This document shows, one piece after another, positions 37,279 to 46,989 of a stretch of 64,000 nucleotides of DNA; positions within the stretch are counted from its first letter, which is position 1, and every line of letters starts with the position of its first letter. Source of the DNA: Paenibacillus taiwanensis DSM 18679 (lineage in GTDB: Bacteria; Bacillota; Bacilli; Paenibacillales; Paenibacillaceae); the NCBI RefSeq assembly GCF_000425125.1, contig NZ_AULE01000002.1, forward strand, positions 1 through 64,000. Direction: 5' to 3'. The notes under the pieces were generated by a model that was not told the origin of the DNA, made no database searches, and saw only the letters and a program-made list of their open reading frames with translations. Made by a program: the position numbers and the translations under genes.

Positions 37279-38166
37279 ATGACATACGCAATCGAATGTA
37301 CTGGACTTAGCAAACAATTTGGAAGCTTTCATGCTGTAAATGATATAAATCTCCGTTTCAAGCAAGGACAAATTAGTGCATTGCTCGGCCCGAACGGTGC
37401 CGGCAAAACAACGACTATATCGATGATCCTTGGCTTGCAAAAACCAACCTCCGGCAGCATCAATGTGTTGGGTATGCCCGCCGGAACAAAAGAAATTCGT
37501 CAGCGCATCGGGGCATTGATGCAGGACGTGAAAGCTGCTGATGGGCTGACGGTCAAAGAAGTGCTGGAGTTGTTCCGCAGCTACTACCGGAACCCGCTGT
37601 CACTAGCCCGCCTGTTGGACCTGTCGGGCCTTCAGCAAGAAGCTAAGCGCCGCGCATCTGCATTGTCAGGCGGACAACGCAGAAGATTGGCCTTCGCCCA
37701 AAGCTTGGCCGGCAATCCTGAACTTATCCTGCTCGACGAACCAACGGTAGGCATGGATATTGAAGCTCGCGGCCGCTTCTGGGATACGATCCGGACATTG
37801 GCCGCTGATGGCCGGACTGTCGTGCTGACCACGCACGACTTGACCGAGGCTGACGGTGTTGCCGACCACATCGCCATCATCGCGGCGGGGCGCGTGGCGG
37901 CTGAAGGCACGCCTGCTCAATTAAAGGCCCAATCCGCGCTGCGATCCATTTCATTTCGATCCGGATGCGACTTGTCAGATGCTCAGCTCATGCAGCTACC
38001 AGGGGTCGTAAAGTTCGAACGTCATGCTGACCACATTCATTTGTACGCTGAAAATACAGACATATTAGTTGGGGCACTGCTTCAGTCAGGATGGGGCATA
38101 TATGACCTGGAAATTCAATCTGCCAAACTCGAGGAAGCGTTTCGTATCCTTACCAACCAACAGTAA
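37279..38166 (+). CDS. ABC exporter ATP-binding protein (YvfR-like)
   Basis: 295 residues. Walker A LLGPNGAGKTTTI, signature ALSGGQRRRLAFAQSL, Walker B LILLDEPTVGMD and switch His in TTHDL are all intact. This is the DrrA/CcmA-like type that pairs with ABC-2 permeases. The permease, a sensor kinase and a response regulator follow in the order of B. subtilis yvfR-yvfS-yvfT-yvfU. The substrate is unknown. Confidence 0.92.
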   Translation: MTYAIECTGLSKQFGSFHAVNDINLRFKQGQISALLGPNGAGKTTTISMILGLQKPTSGSINVLGMPAGTKEIRQRIGALMQDVKAADGLTVKEVLELFRSYYRNPLSLARLLDLSGLQQEAKRRASALSGGQRRRLAFAQSLAGNPELILLDEPTVGMDIEARGRFWDTIRTLAADGRTVVLTTHDLTEADGVADHIAIIAAGRVAAEGTPAQLKAQSALRSISFRSGCDLSDAQLMQLPGVVKFERHADHIHLYAENTDILVGALLQSGWGIYDLEIQSAKLEEAFRILTNQQ

Positions 38167-38315
38167 GCAGCCCGCTCACCAAAATCTTGAGTATTAATGC
38201 CAGAAGCATGTCCTTTTTATTCCGATCACTACGCCGTTCTGTTCCTGTCCTACTAAATTTCATTATGAACATGTCATACATAACCAACGTTATCCATCTA
38301 AGGAGGAGTCTTATC

Positions 38316-39050
38316 ATGTTACTTGCTCAAACCAAAGCCGAAAGTTTACGTATTATCCGCAGCCCATTCTTTATGCTGTTTTCCATACTTATGCCACTCG
38401 CGTTTTACTTCCTGTTTGCTAGCTTGAATGGCGCTGACAAAAGCATCGCCTCTACGACCTATGGTTCATACTCGCTCATGTCGATGACCGCCTTTAGCCT
38501 AATCGGAACAGCCGTCAGCCAGTTTGGCATCCGACTAGCCTATGAACGTCGTGACGGCTGGGTACGCCTGCTCCGACTCACACCGCTAACACCGGCTGTA
38601 TGGATTGGCAGCAAACTAATTGCACATATGGGCATTCATTTGCTAACCATTATAGTAATTTTCAGTGCAGCTCAACTCACGTATAGCTTTGATCTTACTC
38701 TTGCTCAATGGGTGTCTTGCGGATTATGGCTTTGGTTAGGCAGCCTTCCGTTTCTAGCTCTTGGCTCAATTTTAGGAACTATGAAAAATGCTGATGCCGC
38801 CATCGCGATAGGCAACATGCTGCATATGGGTCTCGCTATTCTGGGAGGACTATGGATGCCGCTTCGTACGCTCCCCCACTGGATGCAATCCATTGGCGAA
38901 TGGCTTCCCTCTTACCGCTTTGCACATGGAGCCTGGAACATGCTTGCTGGAAGTGCACCTGTTTTACTGGATTGGTTAATTCTCGTAGTTAGCGGTATAT
39001 TATTCATGGTATTATCAGGATATATACTGAATAGACGGGAAGCGATGTAA
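38316..39050 (+). CDS. ABC-2 type permease (YvfS-like)
   Basis: 244 residues with six transmembrane helices. AGGAGG is 9 nt before the ATG at 38316; an earlier in-frame ATG at 38187 has no ribosome site and would add a non-conserved leader. It is the partner of the preceding ATPase. The kinase gene begins directly after its stop codon. Confidence 0.9.
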   Translation: MLLAQTKAESLRIIRSPFFMLFSILMPLAFYFLFASLNGADKSIASTTYGSYSLMSMTAFSLIGTAVSQFGIRLAYERRDGWVRLLRLTPLTPAVWIGSKLIAHMGIHLLTIIVIFSAAQLTYSFDLTLAQWVSCGLWLWLGSLPFLALGSILGTMKNADAAIAIGNMLHMGLAILGGLWMPLRTLPHWMQSIGEWLPSYRFAHGAWNMLAGSAPVLLDWLILVVSGILFMVLSGYILNRREAM

Positions 39051-40256
39051 GTGAAAAAGACAGCATGGCGGATGTTTCCTGCTGAAGAGGGATGGGCCCC
39101 TGCCGTATCACTCACCAATCTCTTAGTGGCCATTTATTTCGTATTGCAGGAACCTCCGGTTAAGCTGGCGGCAGGTCTCCTGCTTGTGTTATTATTTGCT
39201 GCTGCGTACCGTGAGATCTTTTGGCGACACCAACAAGCTCCATTATTGCTCGGATGCCAATTAGCCATCCTGCTCGTTCTCACTGCCTACTACCATCCGA
39301 TGTTTGCTTATATCGGTTTTCTTATGTCCTTGTCCCTAAGCCGACAGAAGCAGTCATTTATGGTGGGTGTGTCTGTTGTATTTGTAGTTGGTACTATATT
39401 TGCAGCTATTCCACAACTGAAAACAGTGGGGCCCGTTATTTTGATTATGCTGCTGCCGCCTATTTTTGGAGTGGCAATCGTACCGTTCATTATGAGAGCC
39501 TCCGCTCGCTACAAACAGATGGCCGAAAGACTTCAGGCAGCCACGTCTCAACTCGAGCGTATGGCTCAGCAAGAAGAGCGCCAACGTATTGCCCGTGAGT
39601 TGCACGATACGTTAGGACATACCTTATCTTTAATTTCCTTGAAGGGGGAATTAACGGAGAAGCTGATTACGCGTGATCCTGACCGCGCTCTTACAGAAGC
39701 GCGTGATATCCGCGAAACTGCTCGAGCTGCGTTAAAACAAATGCGTGAGCTTGTGACCGAGATGAAAATTGTTCGGCTAGTTGAGGAATATCAACATGCC
39801 CAGACCCTTTGCGCAGCAGCTGATATTCATCTACAGCTTAAACAACAAGCTGTAGGCGGTAAAAGCAATACGGATGAGCATACACAGACCGATACGTTTC
39901 GATCTGCTATCGAGGTAGCTGAAGCGCTGCCATTGTCACCCCTTCAGGAAACGATCCTTGCGATGTGTTTCCGTGAGGTCGTAACTAATGTAGTCCGGCA
40001 CAGTCAAGCCAACTCTTGTATCGTTACTTTATATATCGAAGAGGGTCAAGTAAGACTAGCTGTCACGGACAACGGCATCGGACTTAACCTGAATGCCCAG
40101 TATCGTGCAGGCAGTTCAGGCATGACCGGCTTAAAGCAACGGCTTGCCCTTGTAGATGGCAAGCTGCAAATCGATTCCGCCCCTCAGGCCGGAACTAGTA
40201 TTTATCTTATTATTCCGCGCGTATTACGCAGTGAACAGAGAGGTGAAGTCGGATGA
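39051..40256 (+). CDS. Sensor histidine kinase, HisKA_3/DesK type (YvfT-like)
   Basis: 401 residues. About six transmembrane helices in residues 1-150 are followed by a dimerisation domain with the phospho-acceptor His in RIARELHDTLGHTLSL and an HATPase domain with VTNVVRHSQA and VTDNGIGL. The GTG start immediately follows the permease stop (TAA-GTG). It overlaps the response regulator by 4 bp (ATGA). It probably senses a membrane-active signal, by analogy with DesK. Confidence 0.93.
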   Translation: MKKTAWRMFPAEEGWAPAVSLTNLLVAIYFVLQEPPVKLAAGLLLVLLFAAAYREIFWRHQQAPLLLGCQLAILLVLTAYYHPMFAYIGFLMSLSLSRQKQSFMVGVSVVFVVGTIFAAIPQLKTVGPVILIMLLPPIFGVAIVPFIMRASARYKQMAERLQAATSQLERMAQQEERQRIARELHDTLGHTLSLISLKGELTEKLITRDPDRALTEARDIRETARAALKQMRELVTEMKIVRLVEEYQHAQTLCAAADIHLQLKQQAVGGKSNTDEHTQTDTFRSAIEVAEALPLSPLQETILAMCFREVVTNVVRHSQANSCIVTLYIEEGQVRLAVTDNGIGLNLNAQYRAGSSGMTGLKQRLALVDGKLQIDSAPQAGTSIYLIIPRVLRSEQRGEVG

Positions 40257-40858
40257 TACGAGTCATCCTAAGTGAAGATCAGCGACTACTGCGTGGTGCA
40301 CTAGCTACCTTGTTGTCGCTTGAAGATGATATTGAAGTTGTCGGACAAGCCGAGAATGGCGAAGCCGCACTTACGCTTATACGTGAGCAGCAGCCCGATC
40401 TGGCGGTTCTTGATATTGAAATGCCGCTCAAAACGGGCCTGGACGTGGCAGAAGCTATTAAGCAAGAACAGCTCAACTGCCGAGTCATTATGCTAACTAC
40501 ATTTGCACGACCTGGCTACCTTCAGCGGGCAATGGCCGCAGGTGTATCGGGTTACCTGCTCAAAGACAGTCCAAGCGATGAGCTGTCCGATGCCATTCGC
40601 CAAGTCTATGCTGGACGCCGTGTCATCAGCCCTGAGCTGTCACTTGTAGTATGGGATAACCCCTGTCCTCTGTCTGCACGTGAACGTGAGGTCATGCAGT
40701 TGGCCGCTCAAGGCTTGACTATGCAGGATATCGGCAACAAGCTGTTCTTATCACATGGCACCGTTCGCAATTACATGTCGGAAGCGATCGGCAAGCTTGG
40801 TGCCGCCACCCGCATGGAAGCTATTCGCATGGCGCAAGACAAAGGCTGGCTGGAATAG
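40253..40858 (+). CDS. NarL/LuxR-type response regulator (YvfU/DesR-like)
   Basis: 201 residues. The receiver domain has phospho-acceptor D54 in LAVLDIEMP and D9 in the acidic pocket. The C-terminal LuxR helix-turn-helix is LSAREREVMQLAAQGLTMQD through SHGTVRNYMSEAIGKLGA. It overlaps the kinase gene by 4 bp. It is likely to activate the exporter operon. Confidence 0.95.
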   Translation: MIRVILSEDQRLLRGALATLLSLEDDIEVVGQAENGEAALTLIREQQPDLAVLDIEMPLKTGLDVAEAIKQEQLNCRVIMLTTFARPGYLQRAMAAGVSGYLLKDSPSDELSDAIRQVYAGRRVISPELSLVVWDNPCPLSAREREVMQLAAQGLTMQDIGNKLFLSHGTVRNYMSEAIGKLGAATRMEAIRMAQDKGWLE

Positions 40859-40861
40859 ATG

Positions 40862-40905
40862 GCAGCCAGGAAGCCCTCAATCAGGGTATCTTGGCTGCTA
40901 GTTGC
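40862..40905 (+). terminator. Terminator of the YvfRSTU-like operon
   Basis: GCAGCCA...CCCT pairs with AGGG...TGGCTGC (40862-40876 with 40883-40898), followed by a T-rich stretch. Confidence 0.7.
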
Positions 40906-40965
40906 TTCACAATTACCGCAAATGAACACGTACCATCATGATGTCATCGAGCCTCAAACGGTTCA

Positions 40966-41505
40966 TTACGCTCTATCCTCTGTCGTAATGGCAAACAAAG
41001 CATGATCTTCCCATACCCCGTTAATGTTTAAATAACGCAAGGCTAGACCCTCTTCGCGGAACCCTGCCTTCTCTAGCACACGCTTGGACGGAACGTTACG
41101 TGGCATCACACCTGCCTGGATTCGATGCAGGCTCAAATGATCAAACGCATAGTTGACACAGAAAGACACAGCCGCAGTAGCATATCCTTTACCGTTATGG
41201 TGTTGATCAAGAAAATACCCTATATTAGCATTTTGATGCGGTCCTCGAGCAATGGCTGACAACTCGATTTTTCCGATCAGTTGATTCTCCGAACGGGCAA
41301 ATATCCCAAAAGCATACGCTTGACCCGCTTCAGCTGCTTTTACTTTAGAAGTAAGTATTCTCTGCTGTTCTTCAAGCGTATAATGATTGTCCTCATACAG
41401 CGGCTCAAAAGGCTGAAGAAACTGACGGTTACTTTTCCTTAAATGAAGAAGTGACTCAGCATCATCGACAGTTAAAAGCCTCATATCCATCTCTTTATGC
41501 AGCAT
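40966..41505 (-). CDS. GNAT acetyltransferase, RimJ/RimL type
   Basis: 179 residues. The acetyl-CoA loop lies around HHNGKGYATAAVSFCVNYAF, and the C-terminal RimJ-like segment is HRIQAGVMPRNVPSKRVLEKAGFREEG. It is related to ribosomal protein or antibiotic acetyltransferases such as YdaF/YjcK; the substrate is unknown. Start choice among several in-frame ATGs is uncertain; GGAGG lies 12 nt before the first. Confidence 0.88.
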   Translation of the reverse strand: MLHKEMDMRLLTVDDAESLLHLRKSNRQFLQPFEPLYEDNHYTLEEQQRILTSKVKAAEAGQAYAFGIFARSENQLIGKIELSAIARGPHQNANIGYFLDQHHNGKGYATAAVSFCVNYAFDHLSLHRIQAGVMPRNVPSKRVLEKAGFREEGLALRYLNINGVWEDHALFAITTEDRA

Positions 41506-41541
41506 CCCTCTTGATTTCCTCCATCCTCTACATCCTATTTC

Positions 41542-42204
41542 TTAATACGATGAAGCTCTACCGTGCATCTTAACTGCATACATGCGCCTTATAATTGCCT
41601 CGGCTATAAGCAAATTCGGCAACCAACACAACCAAGCGATGACCCCAAATGTGTCGTTGGTGTCGGTGTAGCCGAACAGTACCGCGCCTAATGGAATATA
41701 AACTCTCAGTGATATGGCCGCACAGGAAAGTGCATAATTACGAATCATCCATCGCCCATGCTCGACCGGTTCACGATCTATAAATAAGCTGTACAAGCTG
41801 CGGTAAAGCGTAAACAACCAGAAGCTAGACAGCATCGCGAAGCCAGCTTTTGCGATCCAGCCTCCATCCGCATACCACGATAAGTACAGCCCAGTTACCC
41901 CTCCAACTATTATCATAACCGTATAAAGGATGCCGATGGTGCGATGGACTAGAGGTCTGCGAAGCCGCAAACGTCGCCTAAATTGCAGCCACCCAATGGC
42001 CAAGCCGACTCCTGCGCAAAGTGCGTGCAGCCATAAAATAGCATACCACAGCTCCGGCAAACTTTTTTTACCCATCACAAAAGGCTGTTCGCGGATACTT
42101 GCAGGTGAGCCATACAGCATAAAAGCATACGTCCCTATCAAGATCGCCAGAAAAGCGAGCATACCAAAGGCCCACTTGTGAGCGAATGTAAATTTACTCG
42201 GCAA
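41542..42204 (-). CDS. DUF2306 family membrane protein
   Basis: 220 residues with six transmembrane helices. The DUF2306 pattern is visible: a His in HALCAGVGL, HRTIGILYT, and HGRWMIRNYALSCAAISLRVY. The conserved histidines suggest a haem- or redox-related membrane role, but no function is established. It lies 37 bp upstream of the GNAT gene on the same strand. A TAAGCTT-TTTT-AAGCTTA inverted repeat lies just upstream of the start. Confidence 0.82.
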   Translation of the reverse strand: MPSKFTFAHKWAFGMLAFLAILIGTYAFMLYGSPASIREQPFVMGKKSLPELWYAILWLHALCAGVGLAIGWLQFRRRLRLRRPLVHRTIGILYTVMIIVGGVTGLYLSWYADGGWIAKAGFAMLSSFWLFTLYRSLYSLFIDREPVEHGRWMIRNYALSCAAISLRVYIPLGAVLFGYTDTNDTFGVIAWLCWLPNLLIAEAIIRRMYAVKMHGRASSY

Positions 42205-42448
42205 ATTCCATCCCTCCCTCTTTGTAAGCTTTTTTAAGCTTATAGCCCCTATGTTACCTCATATTACCATTAAACTGTAAGCTCGTGATATAGCCTTGAG
42301 ACGGAGCGCAGCTCAGTCAAAAGTCTTAGTAAGCTCACAACAAAGGGTGCGTCCGCAGAGGGAGGTCTGTGTGTACGCAAACAAGAACGCTCCATCATCC
42401 TGATCACTGCTTACCGCAGCATTCGAATGTGAAGCGCTCTCGGATCAT

Positions 42449-43438
42449 TTATTTAGCTGACTTCGTGAGCCACTCCGCTAGTTCCTCCGTCTGTGCAAGG
42501 ACCGCGAGCGGATCATAGTACCAGGAACGCTCTTCTGGCCATACGTAGATGCGCCCATTCTTGACTGCTGGCAGACTCGACCAGATCGTATCCGCTTTAA
42601 AATCTGCTACAGTCCGTTCATTTGAAGTCATAATAATATAGTCACCTGCATATTTGTCCAACACTTCGGCTGATATTTCAGCCCATTGTTTCTTCATAAT
42701 CTCATCCGCAATTCCGCCCGGAGGCTTGCGTCCCAATGCCTGATAGGTCGGTTGTCCGCCCCGTCCAAAGTTATCTCCATATACTAAAATCCGCTTGCCC
42801 GCATCTTCCATAATCGAAAACGAAGCGTCAGCAGGAATGACGGCATCCACCTTGGCCTTGGCTTCCTTAATGCGACGGTCATATTCAGCCAACCATGCCT
42901 CGGCTTCTTTTTCCTTGCCAAAAAGAGCTCCAAAATAGGTTAATTCCTCATGAACATTTTTTAATTGTCCATAGGGGATTACTAGGGTTGGAGCAATTTT
43001 GCTCAGCAGCTCATAGCTATCCTTATTGCCCGTAATAATGAGGTCCGGATTCAGACTCATAATACGTTCAGCCGAAGGCTTACCGTACACACCACTATCT
43101 TCAACACTAGCGAGTGCTTCCTTAAAGTAATAATTTTTGATGGTTAATTCCGGCGCACCTACTGGAATTACTTCCAAGGCGATCAAACTCCCCAAGTACT
43201 CCTCCGCAACGATCCGCTGCGGGTGAACCGGAACTTCAATGTCACCGTTAATAGTAGAGATCGTCTTGACCTCCCCTGCTTGTGGGGTCACTGCTTTATC
43301 GGAGGGTAATTTCGTCCCACCTGCATCACTATTTGATGACGGCGTGTTCCCGCAACCCGATAATACAAATCCTGCAACAAATACAACGGATAAGATAAAA
43401 GCTAGGAAGCGTCTGCTGCCCTGCTGTGTTATACGCAA
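42449..43438 (-). CDS. Siderophore-iron ABC transporter substrate-binding lipoprotein (FeuA-like)
   Basis: 329 residues. The lipobox LSGC places the lipidated Cys at 29. The rest is a helical-backbone type III binding protein (IVAEEYLGSLIALEVIPVGAPEL, NPDLIITGNKDSYELLSKIAPTLVIPYG). The TTG start is 7 nt after AGGAGG. A perfect Fur box is immediately upstream. No permease or ATPase gene is adjacent, so it must share a transporter encoded elsewhere. Confidence 0.93.
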   Translation of the reverse strand: MRITQQGSRRFLAFILSVVFVAGFVLSGCGNTPSSNSDAGGTKLPSDKAVTPQAGEVKTISTINGDIEVPVHPQRIVAEEYLGSLIALEVIPVGAPELTIKNYYFKEALASVEDSGVYGKPSAERIMSLNPDLIITGNKDSYELLSKIAPTLVIPYGQLKNVHEELTYFGALFGKEKEAEAWLAEYDRRIKEAKAKVDAVIPADASFSIMEDAGKRILVYGDNFGRGGQPTYQALGRKPPGGIADEIMKKQWAEISAEVLDKYAGDYIIMTSNERTVADFKADTIWSSLPAVKNGRIYVWPEERSWYYDPLAVLAQTEELAEWLTKSAK

Positions 43439-43453
43439 TGTAATTCCTCCTCG

Positions 43454-43482
43454 TTATGAATGATAATGATTATCATTCATAA
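43454..43482. promoter_or_regulatory. Fur box upstream of the siderophore-binding gene
   Basis: A 29-bp palindrome, perfect around a single central base (43468), contains the 7-1-7 site TGATAATgATTATCA at 43461-43475. It abuts the ribosome site, so Fur would block transcription of the gene in iron-replete cells. Confidence 0.92.
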
Positions 43483-43524
43483 CTTTACAACGAAGTCAGG
43501 GATTAGGCCATGCCTTAAAGTGAT

Positions 43525-45156
43525 CTATCTTCTTATATTATTGTGATGTGAACCACTGAGCACCTGCACCAGTTCATGAAGCTGCGCGAGCGAGGAAAGC
43601 GGATCATACCCGCAAAACAATTCCGCATCATTTAATAGGTACACCTGATTCTGTTGTACAGCCTTTAGTGCTTGCCACCTTGCCGACGCAAATAACCGTT
43701 CTAGCTTCTCTTGACTAGCAGTAGAGGACGGCAGCTCCGTTATTATAATATAGTCCGCAGGGTAGTTTGCTATCGCCTCTAATTCCACTTCCACAAACCC
43801 CCTGGATACGATCCCTTCTTCTATCAGCTGTTCTGGCATACAAAAACCTAGATCGTCGTATAGAATTTGACATCCCCTGCCATAACTGCTGCTAAAGCAA
43901 TAGGCCTTGTGCTTTCCGATTTCCCATACAATAACCGTGCCCCGACTACCTAATTGGTGGTCCAGCGACTCGTTTGAGACACGCACGAGATCGTCAAATC
44001 GTTGCAGCCACTCTTCAGCTTGCGCGCGCCGTTCAACAATATCGGCTAGAAGACGGAACTGCTCACGCCAACTCATCGTCATAAATGGCAGTTCTACCAC
44101 GGGAGCCAAAGGCAGTAAGCTTTTGTTCTCTGGTGCCGTGTTGTAACTAATGATCACATCAGGCTGTGAAGAAGCTACTGCTTCATAATAGGCAGCGGGT
44201 GTGCTGTCATATGGATCTAGCTTCTGTATTTTTCCTGAGGCTTGCTGCACCCGCTCTAGCCAAGACGTATAAACACCAATCTCCGGTGTAACGCCAAGCG
44301 CCAGCAAACTGGCTGTATGATTCAGATTCAACGCTGCAATACGCTTTTTCTTCCGTAAATAATGGGTAGGTGATAGTCCGACAGCCTCTTTGAATTTCCG
44401 GCTCAAATAAGCTCCTTCTTTATAGCCAACCTCCTGCGCCAGCACATGTAAGCTGGACATGCCAGTCAAGAGCTGACGCTGGGCACTTCGTATTCGAATC
44501 AAGGTTAAATAGCCATTAAAGGTACGCCCTGTATACTTTCGAAACATACGTGAAAAATGCTCTGGGCTTACGTCTGATTGGTCTGCCATCTGCTCGCGTG
44601 TCAACTCCTCCCGATAGTGGGCCTCCATGTAGCACAGGGCTTTTTCTAGCCATGAATTAGGAGAAGACCCCTGTCTGGATGCTAACTCCTCGTGCAGTGC
44701 TGTTAGCAGCTCTGTAAAAAGCTGCTGCAACCTGAACGGACCGCCCAATTGTGGTTCCCTCCAAATCATACCTATCTCCCCAGACAACCTCATGATGGCG
44801 CTGGGACAACGATGTATCGGCACAGGAGAATCCAACCCTTGCGAACCAGCCGCATGAACGGAGATACAACGGCACATGATGACAATACCATGTAGGTCGG
44901 CATCGGGCTTCATGTATAGATGAGGCAAAGACGAGCCATTACAAAGAAACACACTGCCTCTGGACATCTGGTGTTCACACCCATTAACAGCTAGTGTTCC
45001 TGTCCCACCCCACACGATAATGATGCAACCATCGTTCGGAACGTCAACCTGATTGCCGCAAAAGCTACTCGTATTTAATGGTTCGACTTGAGTGGGCATA
45101 TAAAAGTAATGAGCAGGCGAAACTATTTTCGTGTTTGTAGTAGCAGACGTAAGCAT
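43525..45156 (-). CDS. AraC-type regulator fused to a periplasmic-binding-like domain (Btr-like)
   Basis: About 543 residues. The N-terminal cupin-like part (1-150) is followed by an AraC helix-turn-helix (about 185-275) with LTREQMADQSDVSPEHFSRMF and the second motif EVGYKEGAYLSRKFKEAVG. The C-terminal substrate-binding-like domain (about 285-540) resembles the FeuA-type protein next door. B. subtilis Btr has this plan and activates the feu operon on ferri-bacillibactin. The ATG at 45156 follows AGGAGA; an in-frame ATG at 45216 is a less likely start. It lies just upstream of the binding protein gene, behind its own Fur-like site. Confidence 0.9.
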   Translation of the reverse strand: MLTSATTNTKIVSPAHYFYMPTQVEPLNTSSFCGNQVDVPNDGCIIIVWGGTGTLAVNGCEHQMSRGSVFLCNGSSLPHLYMKPDADLHGIVIMCRCISVHAAGSQGLDSPVPIHRCPSAIMRLSGEIGMIWREPQLGGPFRLQQLFTELLTALHEELASRQGSSPNSWLEKALCYMEAHYREELTREQMADQSDVSPEHFSRMFRKYTGRTFNGYLTLIRIRSAQRQLLTGMSSLHVLAQEVGYKEGAYLSRKFKEAVGLSPTHYLRKKKRIAALNLNHTASLLALGVTPEIGVYTSWLERVQQASGKIQKLDPYDSTPAAYYEAVASSQPDVIISYNTAPENKSLLPLAPVVELPFMTMSWREQFRLLADIVERRAQAEEWLQRFDDLVRVSNESLDHQLGSRGTVIVWEIGKHKAYCFSSSYGRGCQILYDDLGFCMPEQLIEEGIVSRGFVEVELEAIANYPADYIIITELPSSTASQEKLERLFASARWQALKAVQQNQVYLLNDAELFCGYDPLSSLAQLHELVQVLSGSHHNNIRR

Positions 45157-45253
45157 CGTTCTATCTCCTGATAGGGAATAATATTTGGCTAACCTTACAA
45201 TTGGTTTCGTATTCATTCTGCATATCCTTGTTAGTCATTTCCCTCATTATAAA

Positions 45254-45268
45254 TGATAAACATTCTCA
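45254..45268. promoter_or_regulatory. Fur-like box upstream of the Btr-like gene
   Basis: TGATAAAcATTCTCA matches the 7-1-7 Fur consensus TGATAATnATTATCA at 12 of 14 fixed positions. It lies about 100 bp before the start codon. Confidence 0.6.
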
Positions 45269-45302
45269 ATTATAGTGAAAAATCGACTTATTCTACGCCA
45301 AT

Positions 45303-45341
45303 ACAAAGATAAAGAGCCCCATAATTGTTATGGGACCCCTC
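45303..45341 (-). terminator. Terminator of the opp operon
   Basis: Minus strand CCCATAA/TTATGGG with a 3-nt loop and outer GAG/CTC pairing, followed by TTTATCTTTG. It is about 45 bp after the last gene. Confidence 0.65.
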
Positions 45342-45385
45342 GGGAAAATAGCTGAACAGCCAGATGAACTGGCAAACAAGCTTCA

Positions 45386-45925
45386 TTACATATTTCTTTT
45401 GAATTGTTGATATACAGTCGCAAGCTCCGACCGAATAACTAAAGTTAACGTCCGAAGTTCGCCTTTTGCCACAGACGGCATACCAACACCACTGCTGTCC
45501 GTCACCAGCAGCGCGCGGTCTACAAGCGCGCCTTGTTCTATTATGACCCAGTTGTCAGCTAGCGTTTCACCTAATACTCGAACCTGTTCATCATTTAGCT
45601 GTACTTGCTCCAACCGACCCGTCAATACTTCGTAATCCACCTTCGGCTCAAGGCCAAATCTTTCTTGTAACCAAATCTGTACTCCCCCTGGTGTATTAAA
45701 TTTCATTTGATAGCCAAAACGGACTGCATCCTCTAACCGTTCATGATGAGTACGGGCATAGGTCACAAACTCGTCATAGCTGTAATATTGAGCAGCAGCA
45801 ACTTGTAAGGGGGCAGTGTCACCCGTTGTAATACAAGTAAGCAGATCAGCATCAGTAACGTTAAAGCGTCGTGCCCGCTCTAGCAAAATAGCGGTATGCT
45901 GCGAAAGTTTGATATCGGGGTTCAT
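45386..45925 (-). CDS. Protein of unknown function at the 3' end of the opp operon
   Basis: 179 residues, soluble, with no signal peptide. No family was recognised. Parts are RARRFNVTDADLLTCITTGD, HHERLEDAVRFGYQMKFNT and FGLEPKVDYEVLTGRLEQV. AGGAG lies 10 nt before the ATG at 45925; an earlier ATG sits too close. It begins 47 bp after oppF and precedes the operon terminator, so it is part of the same transcript. The association with peptide uptake is positional only. Confidence 0.75.
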   Translation of the reverse strand: MNPDIKLSQHTAILLERARRFNVTDADLLTCITTGDTAPLQVAAAQYYSYDEFVTYARTHHERLEDAVRFGYQMKFNTPGGVQIWLQERFGLEPKVDYEVLTGRLEQVQLNDEQVRVLGETLADNWVIIEQGALVDRALLVTDSSGVGMPSVAKGELRTLTLVIRSELATVYQQFKRNM

Positions 45926-45972
45926 CTTGTTCATTCTCCTTTTGGCCGTACTGCTTTAATTTAGTGGGAAGA

Positions 45973-46989
45973 TCATTCATGCAAATGGCACGCCGCATAA
46001 TGGCCTGGGGCAATACGTTTAAGCACCGGTTCTTCTTCACCGCATCGGCGGGAGGCATATGGGCAACGAGACCGGAATTTGCAGCCGATAGCAGCATCGA
46101 TTGGACTTGGCAATTCACCTTGCAGCAGCCTATCGGTTGGCATTAAGACTTTCGGATCTGGAATTGGAATTGCCGCAAGAAGTGCTTCAGTATAAGGATG
46201 TGCGGGATGTGTATACAGTTCCTCACTAAAGGAGACCTCCACCAGCTTGCCCATATACATCACACCAATGCGATTCGAAATATGGCGCACCATTGACAGG
46301 TCATGCGCAATAAACAAATAGGTCAACCCCAGTTCCTGCTGAAGATCCTCCAGCATGTTGACTACTTGAGCCTGCACAGATACATCCAGTGCCGAAATCG
46401 GCTCATCACACAGTACAAACTCTGGACCCGAAGCAATCGATCTTGCAATGCTTATGCGCTGCCTTTGCCCCCCACTAAATTCGTGGGGATAGCGATCTGC
46501 ATGCTCGCGCTTTAATCCTACTCGTTCCAACAACTCAATAACGCGGTCGCGCCGATTGGAGCGGCTGTATCCGCCATAAATCTCTAATGGCTCGCTAATC
46601 AGTTCCATTACGTTCATGCCGGGATTCAACGAAGAATAGGGGTCTTGGAAAATCGCCTGCATTTTCTGCCGATAGGGCTTAAGCTGCCTCTCATTCATGC
46701 CAGCCAAGTCGATCCCCTCATAGCAAATTTCACCTGAGGTAATATCAAAAAGTCGAATGACACTGCGCCCCGTCGTCGACTTTCCACAACCTGACTCTCC
46801 CACAAGACCGAACGTTTCGCCGCGATGAATATGAAAGCTGACATCGTCAACCGCTTTAAGTACCTTCGTTGTTCTCCCGAACAAAGATTTCTCAATGGTA
46901 AAATGCTTCGCTAATCTGCGGACTTCCAGTAACGGTGTCTTACCTGTTCTCGCTTGCCCACGTCCTTCCAACAAACTGTTATCGCTCAC
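45973..46989 (-). CDS. oppF: Oligopeptide ABC transporter ATP-binding protein (OppF-like)
   Basis: 338 residues. Walker [15 protein letters not shown], signature [15 protein letters not shown], Walker [13 protein letters not shown] and the Opp/Dpp C-terminal Cys-rich zone ([14 protein letters not shown]) that can hold an iron-sulphur cluster. GTG at 46989 overlaps the oppD stop (GTGA) and follows AGGAGG. It is cytosolic and pairs with OppD. Confidence 0.94.
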   Translation of the reverse strand: MSDNSLLEGRGQARTGKTPLLEVRRLAKHFTIEKSLFGRTTKVLKAVDDVSFHIHRGETFGLVGESGCGKSTTGRSVIRLFDITSGEICYEGIDLAGMNERQLKPYRQKMQAIFQDPYSSLNPGMNVMELISEPLEIYGGYSRSNRRDRVIELLERVGLKREHADRYPHEFSGGQRQRISIARSIASGPEFVLCDEPISALDVSVQAQVVNMLEDLQQELGLTYLFIAHDLSMVRHISNRIGVMYMGKLVEVSFSEELYTHPAHPYTEALLAAIPIPDPKVLMPTDRLLQGELPSPIDAAIGCKFRSRCPYASRRCGEEEPVLKRIAPGHYAACHLHE

